DNA of 38,859 bases. Origin: Candidatus Cloacimonadota bacterium (GTDB lineage: Bacteria; Muiribacteriota; UBA6191). The notes beneath the pieces are model-generated. The model did no database searches and was not told the origin of the DNA. It saw only the letters and a list, made by a program, of their open reading frames with translations. Of this stretch, positions 1-7,725 are shown in pieces. The stretch is from positions 44,559-83,417 of the forward strand of contig NVVD01000012.1 in the NCBI GenBank assembly GCA_002402105.1. Direction: 5' to 3'. A program made the translations under genes and the position numbers. Positions within the stretch are counted from its first letter, which is position 1, and every line of letters begins with the position of its first letter.

Positions 1-1
1 G

Positions 2-205
2 TCTAAAGTTTTAAAAAAATGTACTCTACCTTTAACTGGTATAAGTTGTGTTAAAAAAATAGTCTCTGATATGGGAGTCTTAGAAGTTTCAAAAGATGGT
101 TTAATTTTAATTGAAACCGCTATTGGATACTCAATTGAAGATGTTGTTAATGCAACAGAAGCAAAAATAACTATTTCTGATAATTGTGTAGTTGGAGCTT
201 ATTAA
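2..205 (+). CDS. 3-oxoacid CoA-transferase subunit B (C-terminal part only)
   Basis: Frame 2 is open from the window edge to TAA at 203-205, giving the last 67 residues of a protein whose start lies outside. The segment reads CTLPLTGISCVKKIVSDMG, then VLEVSKDGLILIETAIGYS and IEDVVNATEAKITI. This is the conserved C-terminal end of ScoB/AtoA-type CoA-transferase B subunits, where CTLPLTG is followed by a D-(L/M)-(A/G)-V strand and an E-x-A-x-G-x-(T/S) segment. The enzyme moves CoA between succinyl-CoA or acetyl-CoA and a 3-oxo acid such as acetoacetate, in the cytoplasm. The catalytic glutamate lies upstream and is not visible. An A subunit is expected just outside the window. The substrate cannot be told from this fragment. 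It fits with the acyl-CoA oxidation operon at 5-12 kb. The next gene starts 9 bases after the stop. Confidence 0.8.
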   Translation, partial: SKVLKKCTLPLTGISCVKKIVSDMGVLEVSKDGLILIETAIGYSIEDVVNATEAKITISDNCVVGAY

Positions 206-214
206 TAACTTATT

Positions 215-2047
215 TTGAAAGACTTTCATTTTTTATCAAATATCTCTTTATTTTTTAAAGCCCTTTTTTTGGTTTGGCTCTGGATAGAAGTTTCTACTTT
301 TTTATCTAATAAAATTAGCAGTAAACCAATCAAAAGGCTTTTTAAACAAGGAACATTCGATTCGATTTTTTTATTTTGTCTTTTGCTTCATTTTATTCCT
401 GATAATAATTTTCAACATCATCTTAAGTCATTATTTTTTCCCTTTCTTATATTTGATATTTTTATTGTTAAATTTAAAAATAAAATAAAAATGTTTTTTT
501 GGCTAGAAATTGTAGTCGTTTATGCTCTAGTCAAATCAGGACTCCTAATCTCTTTTGTTGGAAATCCAAATGGAGGTTTTTACTTTTTTGGAGATTCTTC
601 ATTCTTTATCACTTTTTTTTGGTTTATCTTTTTTGTATCTTTAATCAACTTGCTCAATTTAATTGAAGGTCTTTTATTTGGTATGACAAGTGTATTATGC
701 CTAACTTTTTTAGTCGGTATTTTTTTACAGCCCACAATAAACCCTGTTGCGTTACCTTTTGCAATTACTTTAAGTGCATTTTCAATATTACTTTGGATGT
801 TTAGTTTATTTAGGGTTAAAAAAGGCTTAACCTCTCCTATTCTATCCTCTATTTTAGCTATATTAGTCGGTATGTTATCTATCATTGCTACCTCTAAAAA
901 ACTAGCATTAATATCAATTTCTATTACTCTTGGTATTTTTTTGATTCCAATTGTTTTTTTCTCATTTATTATCTATTTTACTCATTTTTTATATAAATTA
1001 AAACCAACAGAATTTGCAGAGCAACCTCAAATTTTATGGAGATTTACCACCCGAACTGTAAACGCTTTTGCTTTATGCGCTACAATCACTCTTAATGTTA
1101 TCGTTGGGGTTATTGTTTTACATCCAAACAAACTATGGTCTTTAGCTATTTTTATCTTTTGTTCTTTAATGTTTATTAGAGTCACCCGCCTTATTTTCAT
1201 CAAAAATTATAAAAAATGTAAAGATATTATTTTTCCTTTAGAAGACTTCATCATTATGTTTGGCGTCAAAATTTTTAGAGGTAAAAAAGCAAGAGCCATT
1301 GAGATTATAGACCAAGTTTTACAAAAACCTTTTACGAAAATGAATCATTTAGTCACCCCTGACGCACTTTGTCTATATAAAACAGTTCAAGATGACTACT
1401 TTAAACATATTTTTCATCAATCCATGATGGCTATTCCTGATGGATCAGGCGTTTTGTGGGCATCTATCTTTTTGTGTGAACGTCCTATTCTCCAACGTAT
1501 ACCTGGTATTGAGTTTTCAAAAGACCTATTTCAATTATCTATTGAAAAAAACTACAAAATCTATTTTTTAGGCGCTAAAGATGAAACTCTTGATAAAGCC
1601 TGTGAAAAAATTAAAACTGAGTTCCCTAATTTACAAATCGTCGGAAAAAGAAATGGCTATTTTCAACAAGATCAAGAAAATGAAATTATCAATACGATTA
1701 ACAAACTAGAAGTAGATATTTTATTTGTAGCTTTAGGCGTACCCTTACAGGAGTACTTTATTGATAGAAATAGAAATCATTTTAAAGTTAAACTTTGTGT
1801 AGGAATCGGTGGTTCTTTAGATGTTATATCAGGTAATCTAAAACGCTCTCCTAAGTTTTTTCAAGACTACGGACTTGAGTGGTTCTATCGTACTTTAAAA
1901 GAACCATGGCGCTTTACACGTATTTTATCTTTACCACTTTATATTTTATATATATTAAAACAAAAACTAAAACAAGGTGATGCCGAAACTTTAGCTTTGC
2001 ATGAAATCACCCATCTAAACGAAAGTATACAAAAACATGATATTTAA
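215..2047 (+). CDS. Membrane protein: degenerate WecA/MraY-like domain fused to GT26 (WecG/TagA/CpsF) glycosyltransferase
   Basis: 610 aa. Residues 1-330 carry about ten hydrophobic segments. One stretch (GDSSFFITFFWFIFF, then VSLINLLNLIEGLL, about 126-153) resembles the WecA/TagO region that normally reads NAxNxxDGLDGLA, but here the aspartates are lost (IEGLLFG). No DDxxD motif is seen, so this half is probably not an active phospho-sugar transferase. Residues about 370-585 are a typical GT26 domain: PDGSGV at 409-414 (its aspartate matches the proposed catalytic base of TagA), GIGGSLDVISGNLKRSP at 530-546 and GLEWFYRTLKEPWR at 553-566. GT26 enzymes add N-acetylmannosamine or a related sugar to a lipid-linked sugar in teichoic acid, enterobacterial common antigen or exopolysaccharide synthesis; the acceptor here is unknown. 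The start is taken as TTG at 215, because the next in-frame ATG (about 491) would remove the first membrane segments. The end overlaps the next gene by 11 bases. Confidence 0.8.
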   Translation: MKDFHFLSNISLFFKALFLVWLWIEVSTFLSNKISSKPIKRLFKQGTFDSIFLFCLLLHFIPDNNFQHHLKSLFFPFLIFDIFIVKFKNKIKMFFWLEIVVVYALVKSGLLISFVGNPNGGFYFFGDSSFFITFFWFIFFVSLINLLNLIEGLLFGMTSVLCLTFLVGIFLQPTINPVALPFAITLSAFSILLWMFSLFRVKKGLTSPILSSILAILVGMLSIIATSKKLALISISITLGIFLIPIVFFSFIIYFTHFLYKLKPTEFAEQPQILWRFTTRTVNAFALCATITLNVIVGVIVLHPNKLWSLAIFIFCSLMFIRVTRLIFIKNYKKCKDIIFPLEDFIIMFGVKIFRGKKARAIEIIDQVLQKPFTKMNHLVTPDALCLYKTVQDDYFKHIFHQSMMAIPDGSGVLWASIFLCERPILQRIPGIEFSKDLFQLSIEKNYKIYFLGAKDETLDKACEKIKTEFPNLQIVGKRNGYFQQDQENEIINTINKLEVDILFVALGVPLQEYFIDRNRNHFKVKLCVGIGGSLDVISGNLKRSPKFFQDYGLEWFYRTLKEPWRFTRILSLPLYILYILKQKLKQGDAETLALHEITHLNESIQKHDI

Positions 2048-3623
2048 ATTGCTTGCCCTTATTTTAATAAGTAGTTCTCTTCTAAACGCTCAAGATGTAC
2101 ATATTTTTTATAGTACAGATATCCATGGATATGCTTTTCCTTATCGAGATCAAAAAACACATATTAAATATGGTAGTTTAGCCTCTATGGCAACTATTTT
2201 AGAAAAGCGAAAAGCACAAAATAAGTCTATTTTATTTTTTGACTCAGGAGATGCTTTTCAAGGAACACTCATTGATAGAGTCACTAAAGGTCAATTAATT
2301 TCAGATATTTTAAATGACCCTATTTTATCTTATACAGCAAGAGTCCTTGGCAACCATGACTTTGATTATGGTACTAAAATCACAAAAGAAAGGTTTTCAA
2401 AAGCTACACACCCAATTATGGCTATTAATATTAAAGCTAAAGACCCTATTATTATTGATTATCTTCATGACTATGCAATCATTGAAAGAAATGGTATCAA
2501 ATTTGGTATTTTTGGATTAATTGATAAACATACTCCAAAAAATCAAATTGCATCTAACATCGAGGGACTCATATTTGATGACGAGTCATCATATGTTAAA
2601 AATATGCCCAAGTTTTTAAAAAATAAAGGTGCTGATGTCATCGTTATGCTTGCTCACATTGGCTTTTTTAGAACAAAAAGAACTCCTCATCACCATGTTG
2701 CTAGTAACCGCCCTAAATTACTCAAACAAATTTTAACACAAAATGACAACATTGATATTTTACTAGATGGGCACTCTCATGATTTAATTTATAAAAAATA
2801 TGATAATACAATTATCACTCAAGCTGGTTATTATGGTATGTATCTTGGTGAGTTAACCATTAGCTTTAAAGACAAAAAAATAGCTAAAGTTTCACAACAA
2901 TTTCATCATCTTGATGTTAAAAAATATCCTACTAGTAAAAAGTTTTTAAATAAATTTAGTAAATTAAGAGCACAGCAAATTAAACTAAATCAACGTTTAG
3001 TTGCAAAAGTAAAACGTGGATTTTTTATTGAAAACGATATGGAAGCCAAGCCTCAAGCAAACGATGCTGTCAACTTTGTTACTAATGCCTACTACGAAAG
3101 CGCTAAAAATCATGGAGTTGATATTGATTTAGCTTTTAATAATGTCTTTGGAGTCAGAAACCACTTTTTTTCAAGAGTAGGCAAAATTACCTATGGCATG
3201 TTACATAAAGTTTCACCATTTAGAAACACTCTACAAGTATACGATTTAACAGGCCAACAAATTCTAAAAATTTTAAAACATAAAGGTAGGAGACTTGGTT
3301 TTTATGGGGCAACTATGACCATTGATAAATCAGAATACAATGCACAAAAAGATGGTTATACAAGCACTGATTTTTACTTTATTAAAAATGGTACTAAAAC
3401 TAAATTACAAAAAGATAGAGTATATAAAGTAGTCTCACCAAATTATACTGCTCAAACCAATAATTTTTTAATTTCAAAATATAAACAAAATGTACAAGAC
3501 CTTGGTACTCTTGATATTAGTGCACTTGAAAACTTTTTAATCACTCAATCAAAACTAAATCCAAAGTTAAGCTCACAAAAGTTTCTTAGTTTAAAAGATA
3601 GAAGTCTAACAATAATTAATTAA
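2037..3623 (+). CDS. Secreted 5'-nucleotidase / UshA-like metallophosphoesterase
   Basis: 528 aa with a signal peptide (MIFKLLALILISSSLLNAQ, cut after about residue 19). The N-terminal calcineurin-like phosphoesterase domain has every expected metal motif: DIH at 28-30, GDAFQG at 71-76, GNHD at 105-108, HIG around 207 and GHSHD at 245-249. The C-terminal half has the 5'-nucleotidase substrate-domain pattern (KITYGMLHKVSPFRNTLQVY, then DLTGQQI), so both domains of an UshA/YfkN-type enzyme are present at the usual length. The likely role is hydrolysis of nucleotides or nucleotide-sugars in the periplasm or at the surface to release phosphate and nucleoside. The ATG lies inside the end of the glycosyltransferase gene, so the two are probably translationally coupled. 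The exact substrate is not shown by the sequence. Confidence 0.88.
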   Translation: MIFKLLALILISSSLLNAQDVHIFYSTDIHGYAFPYRDQKTHIKYGSLASMATILEKRKAQNKSILFFDSGDAFQGTLIDRVTKGQLISDILNDPILSYTARVLGNHDFDYGTKITKERFSKATHPIMAINIKAKDPIIIDYLHDYAIIERNGIKFGIFGLIDKHTPKNQIASNIEGLIFDDESSYVKNMPKFLKNKGADVIVMLAHIGFFRTKRTPHHHVASNRPKLLKQILTQNDNIDILLDGHSHDLIYKKYDNTIITQAGYYGMYLGELTISFKDKKIAKVSQQFHHLDVKKYPTSKKFLNKFSKLRAQQIKLNQRLVAKVKRGFFIENDMEAKPQANDAVNFVTNAYYESAKNHGVDIDLAFNNVFGVRNHFFSRVGKITYGMLHKVSPFRNTLQVYDLTGQQILKILKHKGRRLGFYGATMTIDKSEYNAQKDGYTSTDFYFIKNGTKTKLQKDRVYKVVSPNYTAQTNNFLISKYKQNVQDLGTLDISALENFLITQSKLNPKLSSQKFLSLKDRSLTIIN

Positions 3624-3714
3624 TTTCAGACCTTTTGTTGTATCTAATTACAAGTTAAGTTTTCGTCCCTAAGTTTATATTCTATCCATCATTTAATTAG
3701 CCGAAGATAAATAT

Positions 3715-4992
3715 GTGAAAACTTTTCTTTTTTTTATATCATTTTTGTTAATTAACAAAGTTTATTGTGACCCTAGCCTTATTCATGATGAACTCATCTT
3801 AAAAGATGAGTTTTCTCATGTTATCAAAAACTCTATTACCTTTTTTCAAAATCGACAAAATACTGATGGTAGCTTTATTTATGATGTTTTACCCTTTACT
3901 GGTAAAACTATTTATAAAGGTAATATGGTCAGACAAGCAGGCACTTTATTTTCACTTGCTTTTTCTTATGATGGTAAAGATAAAAATGTAAAAAGATTAA
4001 TTGATAATTCATTACAATACTTTTTAGATAATGTTAAAGAATTTAATTATCAAGGTAAAAGTTTAATGGTTATCTCTGAAAATAATGAATCTCTTACTGG
4101 TACAATTTGTTTATTTTTATCCAGTTTTTTCTATTTACACTCCCAATATAAAGAACAATTTCCTGTTAATAATAAAGCTTATGTAGGTTTAATGAATACT
4201 TTAGAAGAGTTTTCTATTATAGAAGGTGGGATTACTGAGTATATCAACACCGAAGAAAACTATATGGATAGACTTGGTAGAGGGTCTGAAATTTATGCTA
4301 CTGCACAACATTTTTTGACTCTCTCATTGTTTCACTATGCTTTTAAACGTAAAAAAATGACAACAACTCTAAGCAATTATATTAACCTATATGACCGTAA
4401 GTGGGTCTATGGTGATTTAATCCCTAGTTACCAATGGGTAATGCTTTCCTATCTATTTTTATCACGCCAAAATTTTAGTGAATATAAATGGCAAATAATC
4501 AATAGTATCGAAAATCTACAAAGTGCATATCAATATCAAATTCCTATTAAATATATTAAAAGAAACTATTGCACACAACTTGAAGGGTTTTCATACTACT
4601 TACAATATAAACAAGAGCATAATGAACTAAATAGATTTTTGTTTTATCGTTTGACCAAACACCTCAGATATAGCCAAAATTTTCAAATTAAATCTAATAC
4701 TAAAAAAGTAATAAGTAAAGTAGAAACCTTTCTTAAAAAACCCCTTCAAACTGTAGGTGGCTTTTGGAATAAAAAAGAGGGTATTTATCACACCAGAATA
4801 GATTACACTCAACATTGTTTGTCTGCTTATCAAGGTCATCATTTACTTGCAAATAATATGTCTAAAAGTCTTGAAGAGTACGAAAAAGAAATAGAACTCG
4901 CTCGCATTCAACAAATAGAACAAGATGCCTATAAAAAAATAGAATTTAAAAGAATGAATCGAGTCATTCCTAAGATTATTCCAAACTACTAA
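3715..4992 (+). CDS. Exported protein of unknown function, probably an all-helical (alpha/alpha) barrel
   Basis: 425 aa. It starts at GTG 3715 (the ATG two bases earlier runs straight into TGA) with an N-terminal signal peptide ending near VYCDPS, residue 18-20. The mature part has recurring helix-rich segments. Phrases such as NRQNTDGSFIYD and GNMVRQAGTLFSLAFSY, and late RIDYTQHCLSAYQGHH, resemble the style of alpha/alpha-toroid proteins (prenyltransferase/squalene-cyclase repeats, some epimerases and hydrolases), but I cannot place it in a family. The C-terminal 50 residues are charged and helical (EEYEKEIELARIQQIEQDAY). It lies 91 bases after the nucleotidase gene with no terminator between, and a bidirectional terminator follows, so it is probably the last gene of the same transcript. 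No strong ribosome binding site is visible. Confidence 0.6.
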   Translation: MKTFLFFISFLLINKVYCDPSLIHDELILKDEFSHVIKNSITFFQNRQNTDGSFIYDVLPFTGKTIYKGNMVRQAGTLFSLAFSYDGKDKNVKRLIDNSLQYFLDNVKEFNYQGKSLMVISENNESLTGTICLFLSSFFYLHSQYKEQFPVNNKAYVGLMNTLEEFSIIEGGITEYINTEENYMDRLGRGSEIYATAQHFLTLSLFHYAFKRKKMTTTLSNYINLYDRKWVYGDLIPSYQWVMLSYLFLSRQNFSEYKWQIINSIENLQSAYQYQIPIKYIKRNYCTQLEGFSYYLQYKQEHNELNRFLFYRLTKHLRYSQNFQIKSNTKKVISKVETFLKKPLQTVGGFWNKKEGIYHTRIDYTQHCLSAYQGHHLLANNMSKSLEEYEKEIELARIQQIEQDAYKKIEFKRMNRVIPKIIPNY

Positions 4993-5011
4993 AAAAAACG
5001 CTTACTAAAAT

Positions 5012-5065
5012 CGAAGATGGGTCTTTAGCCCTATTAATCTTTTTGTTGGAATAAATTCCAACCCC
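5012..5065. repeat. Diverged copy of the paired-palindrome intergenic element
   Basis: Reads CGAAGATGGG-TCTTTAG-CCC, a short AT spacer, then TTGGAATAAATTCCAA. The second half is a perfect palindrome identical in core to the copies at 9082, 17359 and 23845. The first half matches the CGGAGATGGG....CCC half with changes in the middle. It lies between convergent genes, just before the terminator at 5084. Assignment to the family is good for the TTGGAAT half and weaker for the other half. Confidence 0.6.
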
Positions 5066-5083
5066 CATATAATTAAAACGATT

Positions 5084-5122
5084 AAAAAAGCCTCAAAAAT
5101 AATCATTTTTAAGGCTTTTTTT
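5084..5122. terminator. Bidirectional intrinsic terminator between convergent genes
   Basis: AAAAAAGCCTcAAAAAT, a short loop, then ATTTTTaAGGCTTTTTT. The stem is GC-containing and flanked by an A-run on one side and a T-run on the other. It would stop the plus-strand transcript from 3715-4992 and the minus-strand acyl-CoA dehydrogenase operon that ends at 5154. Confidence 0.8.
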
Positions 5123-5153
5123 ATTTTGAAGACACAAAAGTGTCAGACACTTT

Positions 5154-6293
5154 TTATTTCAACATTGACTTAGCAATCACCATTTTTTGAATTTCGGTTG
5201 TGCCTTCACCGATTTCACAAAGTTTCATATCTCGGTAATATCTTTCTACGTGGTATTCTTCCATGTATCCGTATCCACCATGAATTTGGATACCATCAGA
5301 GCAAATTTTCATGCCTACTTCAGATGCATGGTATTTAGCTGTTGAAGCTTCTAAGCCAAATGGTTTACCTTGATCTTTTAAATAAGCTGCTTGATGAACA
5401 AGTAATCTTGCGCCTTCAAGCTCTGTAGCCATTTCAGCTATTTTAAACTGTATTGCCTGTAATTTTGATAAAGGCTTACCAAATTGGACTCTTTCTTTAG
5501 CGTGAGCGATACTATCATCTAAAGCACCTCTTGCTAAACCAATAGCTAAGGCTCCAATACCAATACGCCCACCCTCAAGTACTTTCATAGTATCAATAAA
5601 ACCATGGTTTAACTCACCAAGTAAGTTTTCTTTTGGTACTTTTACATTTTCAAAGATTAACTCACGAGTATCTGATGATCTCATTCCAAGTTTATCCATT
5701 TTTTCACCGTGACTAAAACCATCCATAGAGCTTTCTAAAACAAAAGCAGATATACCTTTATTGCCTTTAGAACGATCAGTTACAGCTAAAATAACAAATG
5801 TTTTACCAACAGAACCCTGAGTGATGAAGAGCTTTCCACCATTAATGATATAATGATCTCCATCAAGTACAGCTGTAGTTTTCATACCAGATGCATCTGA
5901 GCCAGAACCTGCCTCAGTTAAACCCCAACCACCAAGTTTAGTGCCACTGACTAAATCTGGCATATATTTATCTTTTAGCTCTTTTGAACCAAACTGAAAA
6001 ATATGACCTGTACATAAAGAAGTATGAGAAGCAACAGTTAAAGCTAAAGAACCATCATGTCTAGCAAGTTCTTCGATTGCTAAAGCAAAAGAAATTGTGT
6101 CAACGCCTGTCCCTCCGTACTCTTCTGGATAAACCATGCCCATTAAACCGTGCTCTGCTAATTGCGCTACGATATCATGTGGAAACTCCATTGATGTATC
6201 TCTCTCTAATATACCTGGTTCTACATATTTTTTAGCAAAATCTCTAACCATATCTTGAATCATTTTTTGATCTTCTGTTAGTTCAAAATTCAT
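5154..6293 (-). CDS. Acyl-CoA dehydrogenase (third paralogue, acd3)
   Basis: 379 aa, the normal length for short/medium-chain acyl-CoA dehydrogenases. The N-terminal helical domain begins with LTEDQKMIQDMVRDFAKKYV. The middle FAD/substrate region has WGLTEAGSGSDASGMKTTA and ITQGS. The C-terminal domain has ERVQFGKPLSKLQAIQFKIAEM, QIHGGYGYMEEYHVERYYRD and GEGTTEIQ, with Glu363 in the position of the catalytic base. It oxidises an acyl-CoA to the 2-enoyl-CoA and gives electrons to ETF. It is the last gene of the minus-strand operon, 13 bases after acd2, with ribosome binding site AAGGA. The closest look is to short-branched, butyryl- or isovaleryl-type enzymes, but chain length cannot be read from sequence alone. 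Confidence 0.92.
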   Translation of the reverse strand: MNFELTEDQKMIQDMVRDFAKKYVEPGILERDTSMEFPHDIVAQLAEHGLMGMVYPEEYGGTGVDTISFALAIEELARHDGSLALTVASHTSLCTGHIFQFGSKELKDKYMPDLVSGTKLGGWGLTEAGSGSDASGMKTTAVLDGDHYIINGGKLFITQGSVGKTFVILAVTDRSKGNKGISAFVLESSMDGFSHGEKMDKLGMRSSDTRELIFENVKVPKENLLGELNHGFIDTMKVLEGGRIGIGALAIGLARGALDDSIAHAKERVQFGKPLSKLQAIQFKIAEMATELEGARLLVHQAAYLKDQGKPFGLEASTAKYHASEVGMKICSDGIQIHGGYGYMEEYHVERYYRDMKLCEIGEGTTEIQKMVIAKSMLK

Positions 6294-6306
6294 TTGATTT
6301 TCCTTT

Positions 6307-7443
6307 TTATTTAGTCATTTGACGTGCAATTACTATTTTTTGTATTTCTGATGTTCCTTCGTAAATACTAGTTATCCGAGCGTCTCTGTATAATTTTTCT
6401 ATTTTATATTCACTTATATAGCCGTTGCCACCATGTATTTGCAAGGCTTGATCTACTATTTTTAGACAGTTTTCTGCAGCAAAATATTTTGCCATTGAAG
6501 CACTTTTTACGTAATTACTACCAGAGTCTTTTACATACGCTGCATTTAAAGTCATAAGCTTTGAGGCTTCAAGTAAAGTACCCATCTCAGCTATTTTATC
6601 TTGAATAACTGGTAATCTGTTTAGAGGTTTACCAAAAGCTTGTCTATCTTTTGCATAAGATAAAGCCTCATCAAGTGCTGAACTTGCTAAACCACAACAT
6701 AAAGATGCAATACCGATACGACCACTATTTAAACCATTCATCATTACTTTAAAGCCATTTGTACCAGCAAGCATATTTGATACAGGCACTCTTACATTTT
6801 CAAGAGTTACTTCAATTGTATTAGAAGCACATTGTCCCATTTTATGCTCAGGCTGACCTAATATTAGGCCTTCGGCATCTTTTTCAACTAAAAAAGCACT
6901 TATTTCTTTTTTAGGAGCATCTTTAGCACTTGTAACAGCCGTCACAATAAAAACATCTGAATAAGTACCATTTGTAATAAATGCTTTTTTACCATTTAAT
7001 ATATAATCATCACCATCTAGTTTTGCTGTTGTTTTTTGATTTTGTGCATCAGAGCCTGCTTGCGGTTCTGTTAAACAAAACGCACCTAAATGATCTCCCG
7101 ATGCTAAAGGAACTAAATACTTTTTTTTGTTTTCTTCGCTTCCGTAAAGCCTAATAATCTCACAAACTAAATGATTAACACTCATAGTCACAGCAAATGA
7201 GCTACAACCTTTTGCAATTTCCATGACAGCTAATGAATAAGAAACTGTATCAAAACCAGCTCCGCCGTATTCTTCTGGGATATTTACTCCCATTAAACCA
7301 AGTTCACCCATTTCTTTAATCAGTTTTTGAGGAAACTGATGGCTTTTATCAAATTCCATAGCAATGGGCTCGATTCTGCTTTTTGCAAAATCTCTTGCCA
7401 TGTCTTGAACCATTTGCTGATCTTCAGATAATGAAAATTTCAT
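6307..7443 (-). CDS. Acyl-CoA dehydrogenase (second paralogue, acd2)
   Basis: 378 aa with the full acyl-CoA dehydrogenase layout: LSEDQQMVQDMARDFAKSRI at the N-terminus, FCLTEPQAGSDAQNQKTTA, FITNGTYSDVFIV, DRQAFGKPLNRLPVIQDKIA and QIHGGNGYISEYKIEKLYRD, then YEGTSEIQ with Glu362 as the likely base. It differs from acd1 and acd3 in several substrate-pocket positions, so the three are probably paralogues with different acyl-CoA substrates and not a recent duplication. It starts 3 bases after fixX, with AGGATA upstream as a binding site. Its electrons should enter the ETF encoded in the same operon. Confidence 0.92.
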   Translation of the reverse strand: MKFSLSEDQQMVQDMARDFAKSRIEPIAMEFDKSHQFPQKLIKEMGELGLMGVNIPEEYGGAGFDTVSYSLAVMEIAKGCSSFAVTMSVNHLVCEIIRLYGSEENKKKYLVPLASGDHLGAFCLTEPQAGSDAQNQKTTAKLDGDDYILNGKKAFITNGTYSDVFIVTAVTSAKDAPKKEISAFLVEKDAEGLILGQPEHKMGQCASNTIEVTLENVRVPVSNMLAGTNGFKVMMNGLNSGRIGIASLCCGLASSALDEALSYAKDRQAFGKPLNRLPVIQDKIAEMGTLLEASKLMTLNAAYVKDSGSNYVKSASMAKYFAAENCLKIVDQALQIHGGNGYISEYKIEKLYRDARITSIYEGTSEIQKIVIARQMTK

Positions 7444-7446
7444 AGT

Positions 7447-7725
7447 TTATCCTAATCTAAATGTAATACCATGACCAGATTCAGGGAAGTTCCATTTAAC
7501 TGCACCTTGATCACAAGCATGTAAACAAGTACCACACTCTATACAATCTTCATATTGAAATTGCATTTTGCCGTTTTCAATTTCAAAACACTTTGCAGGG
7601 CAAACCCTTGTTGTACAAAGATGCTTACAAGTCGTATCGCAAATTTCTGTCTCTACAATAATATGAGGTTTTTTAGATAATTTTGTTTTATTAGTAGCTA
7701 AACGATCTTTTACTGACATTCTCAT
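7447..7725 (-). CDS. fixX: FixX-like ferredoxin partner of the ETF:quinone oxidoreductase
   Basis: The start is chosen at ATG 7725: AGGAGGG sits 8 bases upstream and the ATG overlaps the fixC stop as ATGA. A longer in-frame reading from 7767 would have no such site. The product is 92 aa, the usual FixX size. Cysteines fall at 29, 33, 37, 42, 46, 61, 64, 67 and 71. The block from 42 (CPAKCFEIENGKMQFQYEDC, then IECGTCLHAC, AVKWNFPESGHGITF) matches FixX, whose cluster is a 4Fe-4S. The extra cysteines at 29-37 (CDTTCKHLC) are also common in FixX. It should shuttle electrons between FixC and quinone or another acceptor at the inner face of the membrane. Confidence 0.9.
   Translation of the reverse strand: MRMSVKDRLATNKTKLSKKPHIIVETEICDTTCKHLCTTRVCPAKCFEIENGKMQFQYEDCIECGTCLHACDQGAVKWNFPESGHGITFRLG

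Noticed and set aside
580..885. 101-residue minus-strand frame in the glycosyltransferase gene
   Set aside because: Antisense shadow of membrane segments; no motif and no binding site.
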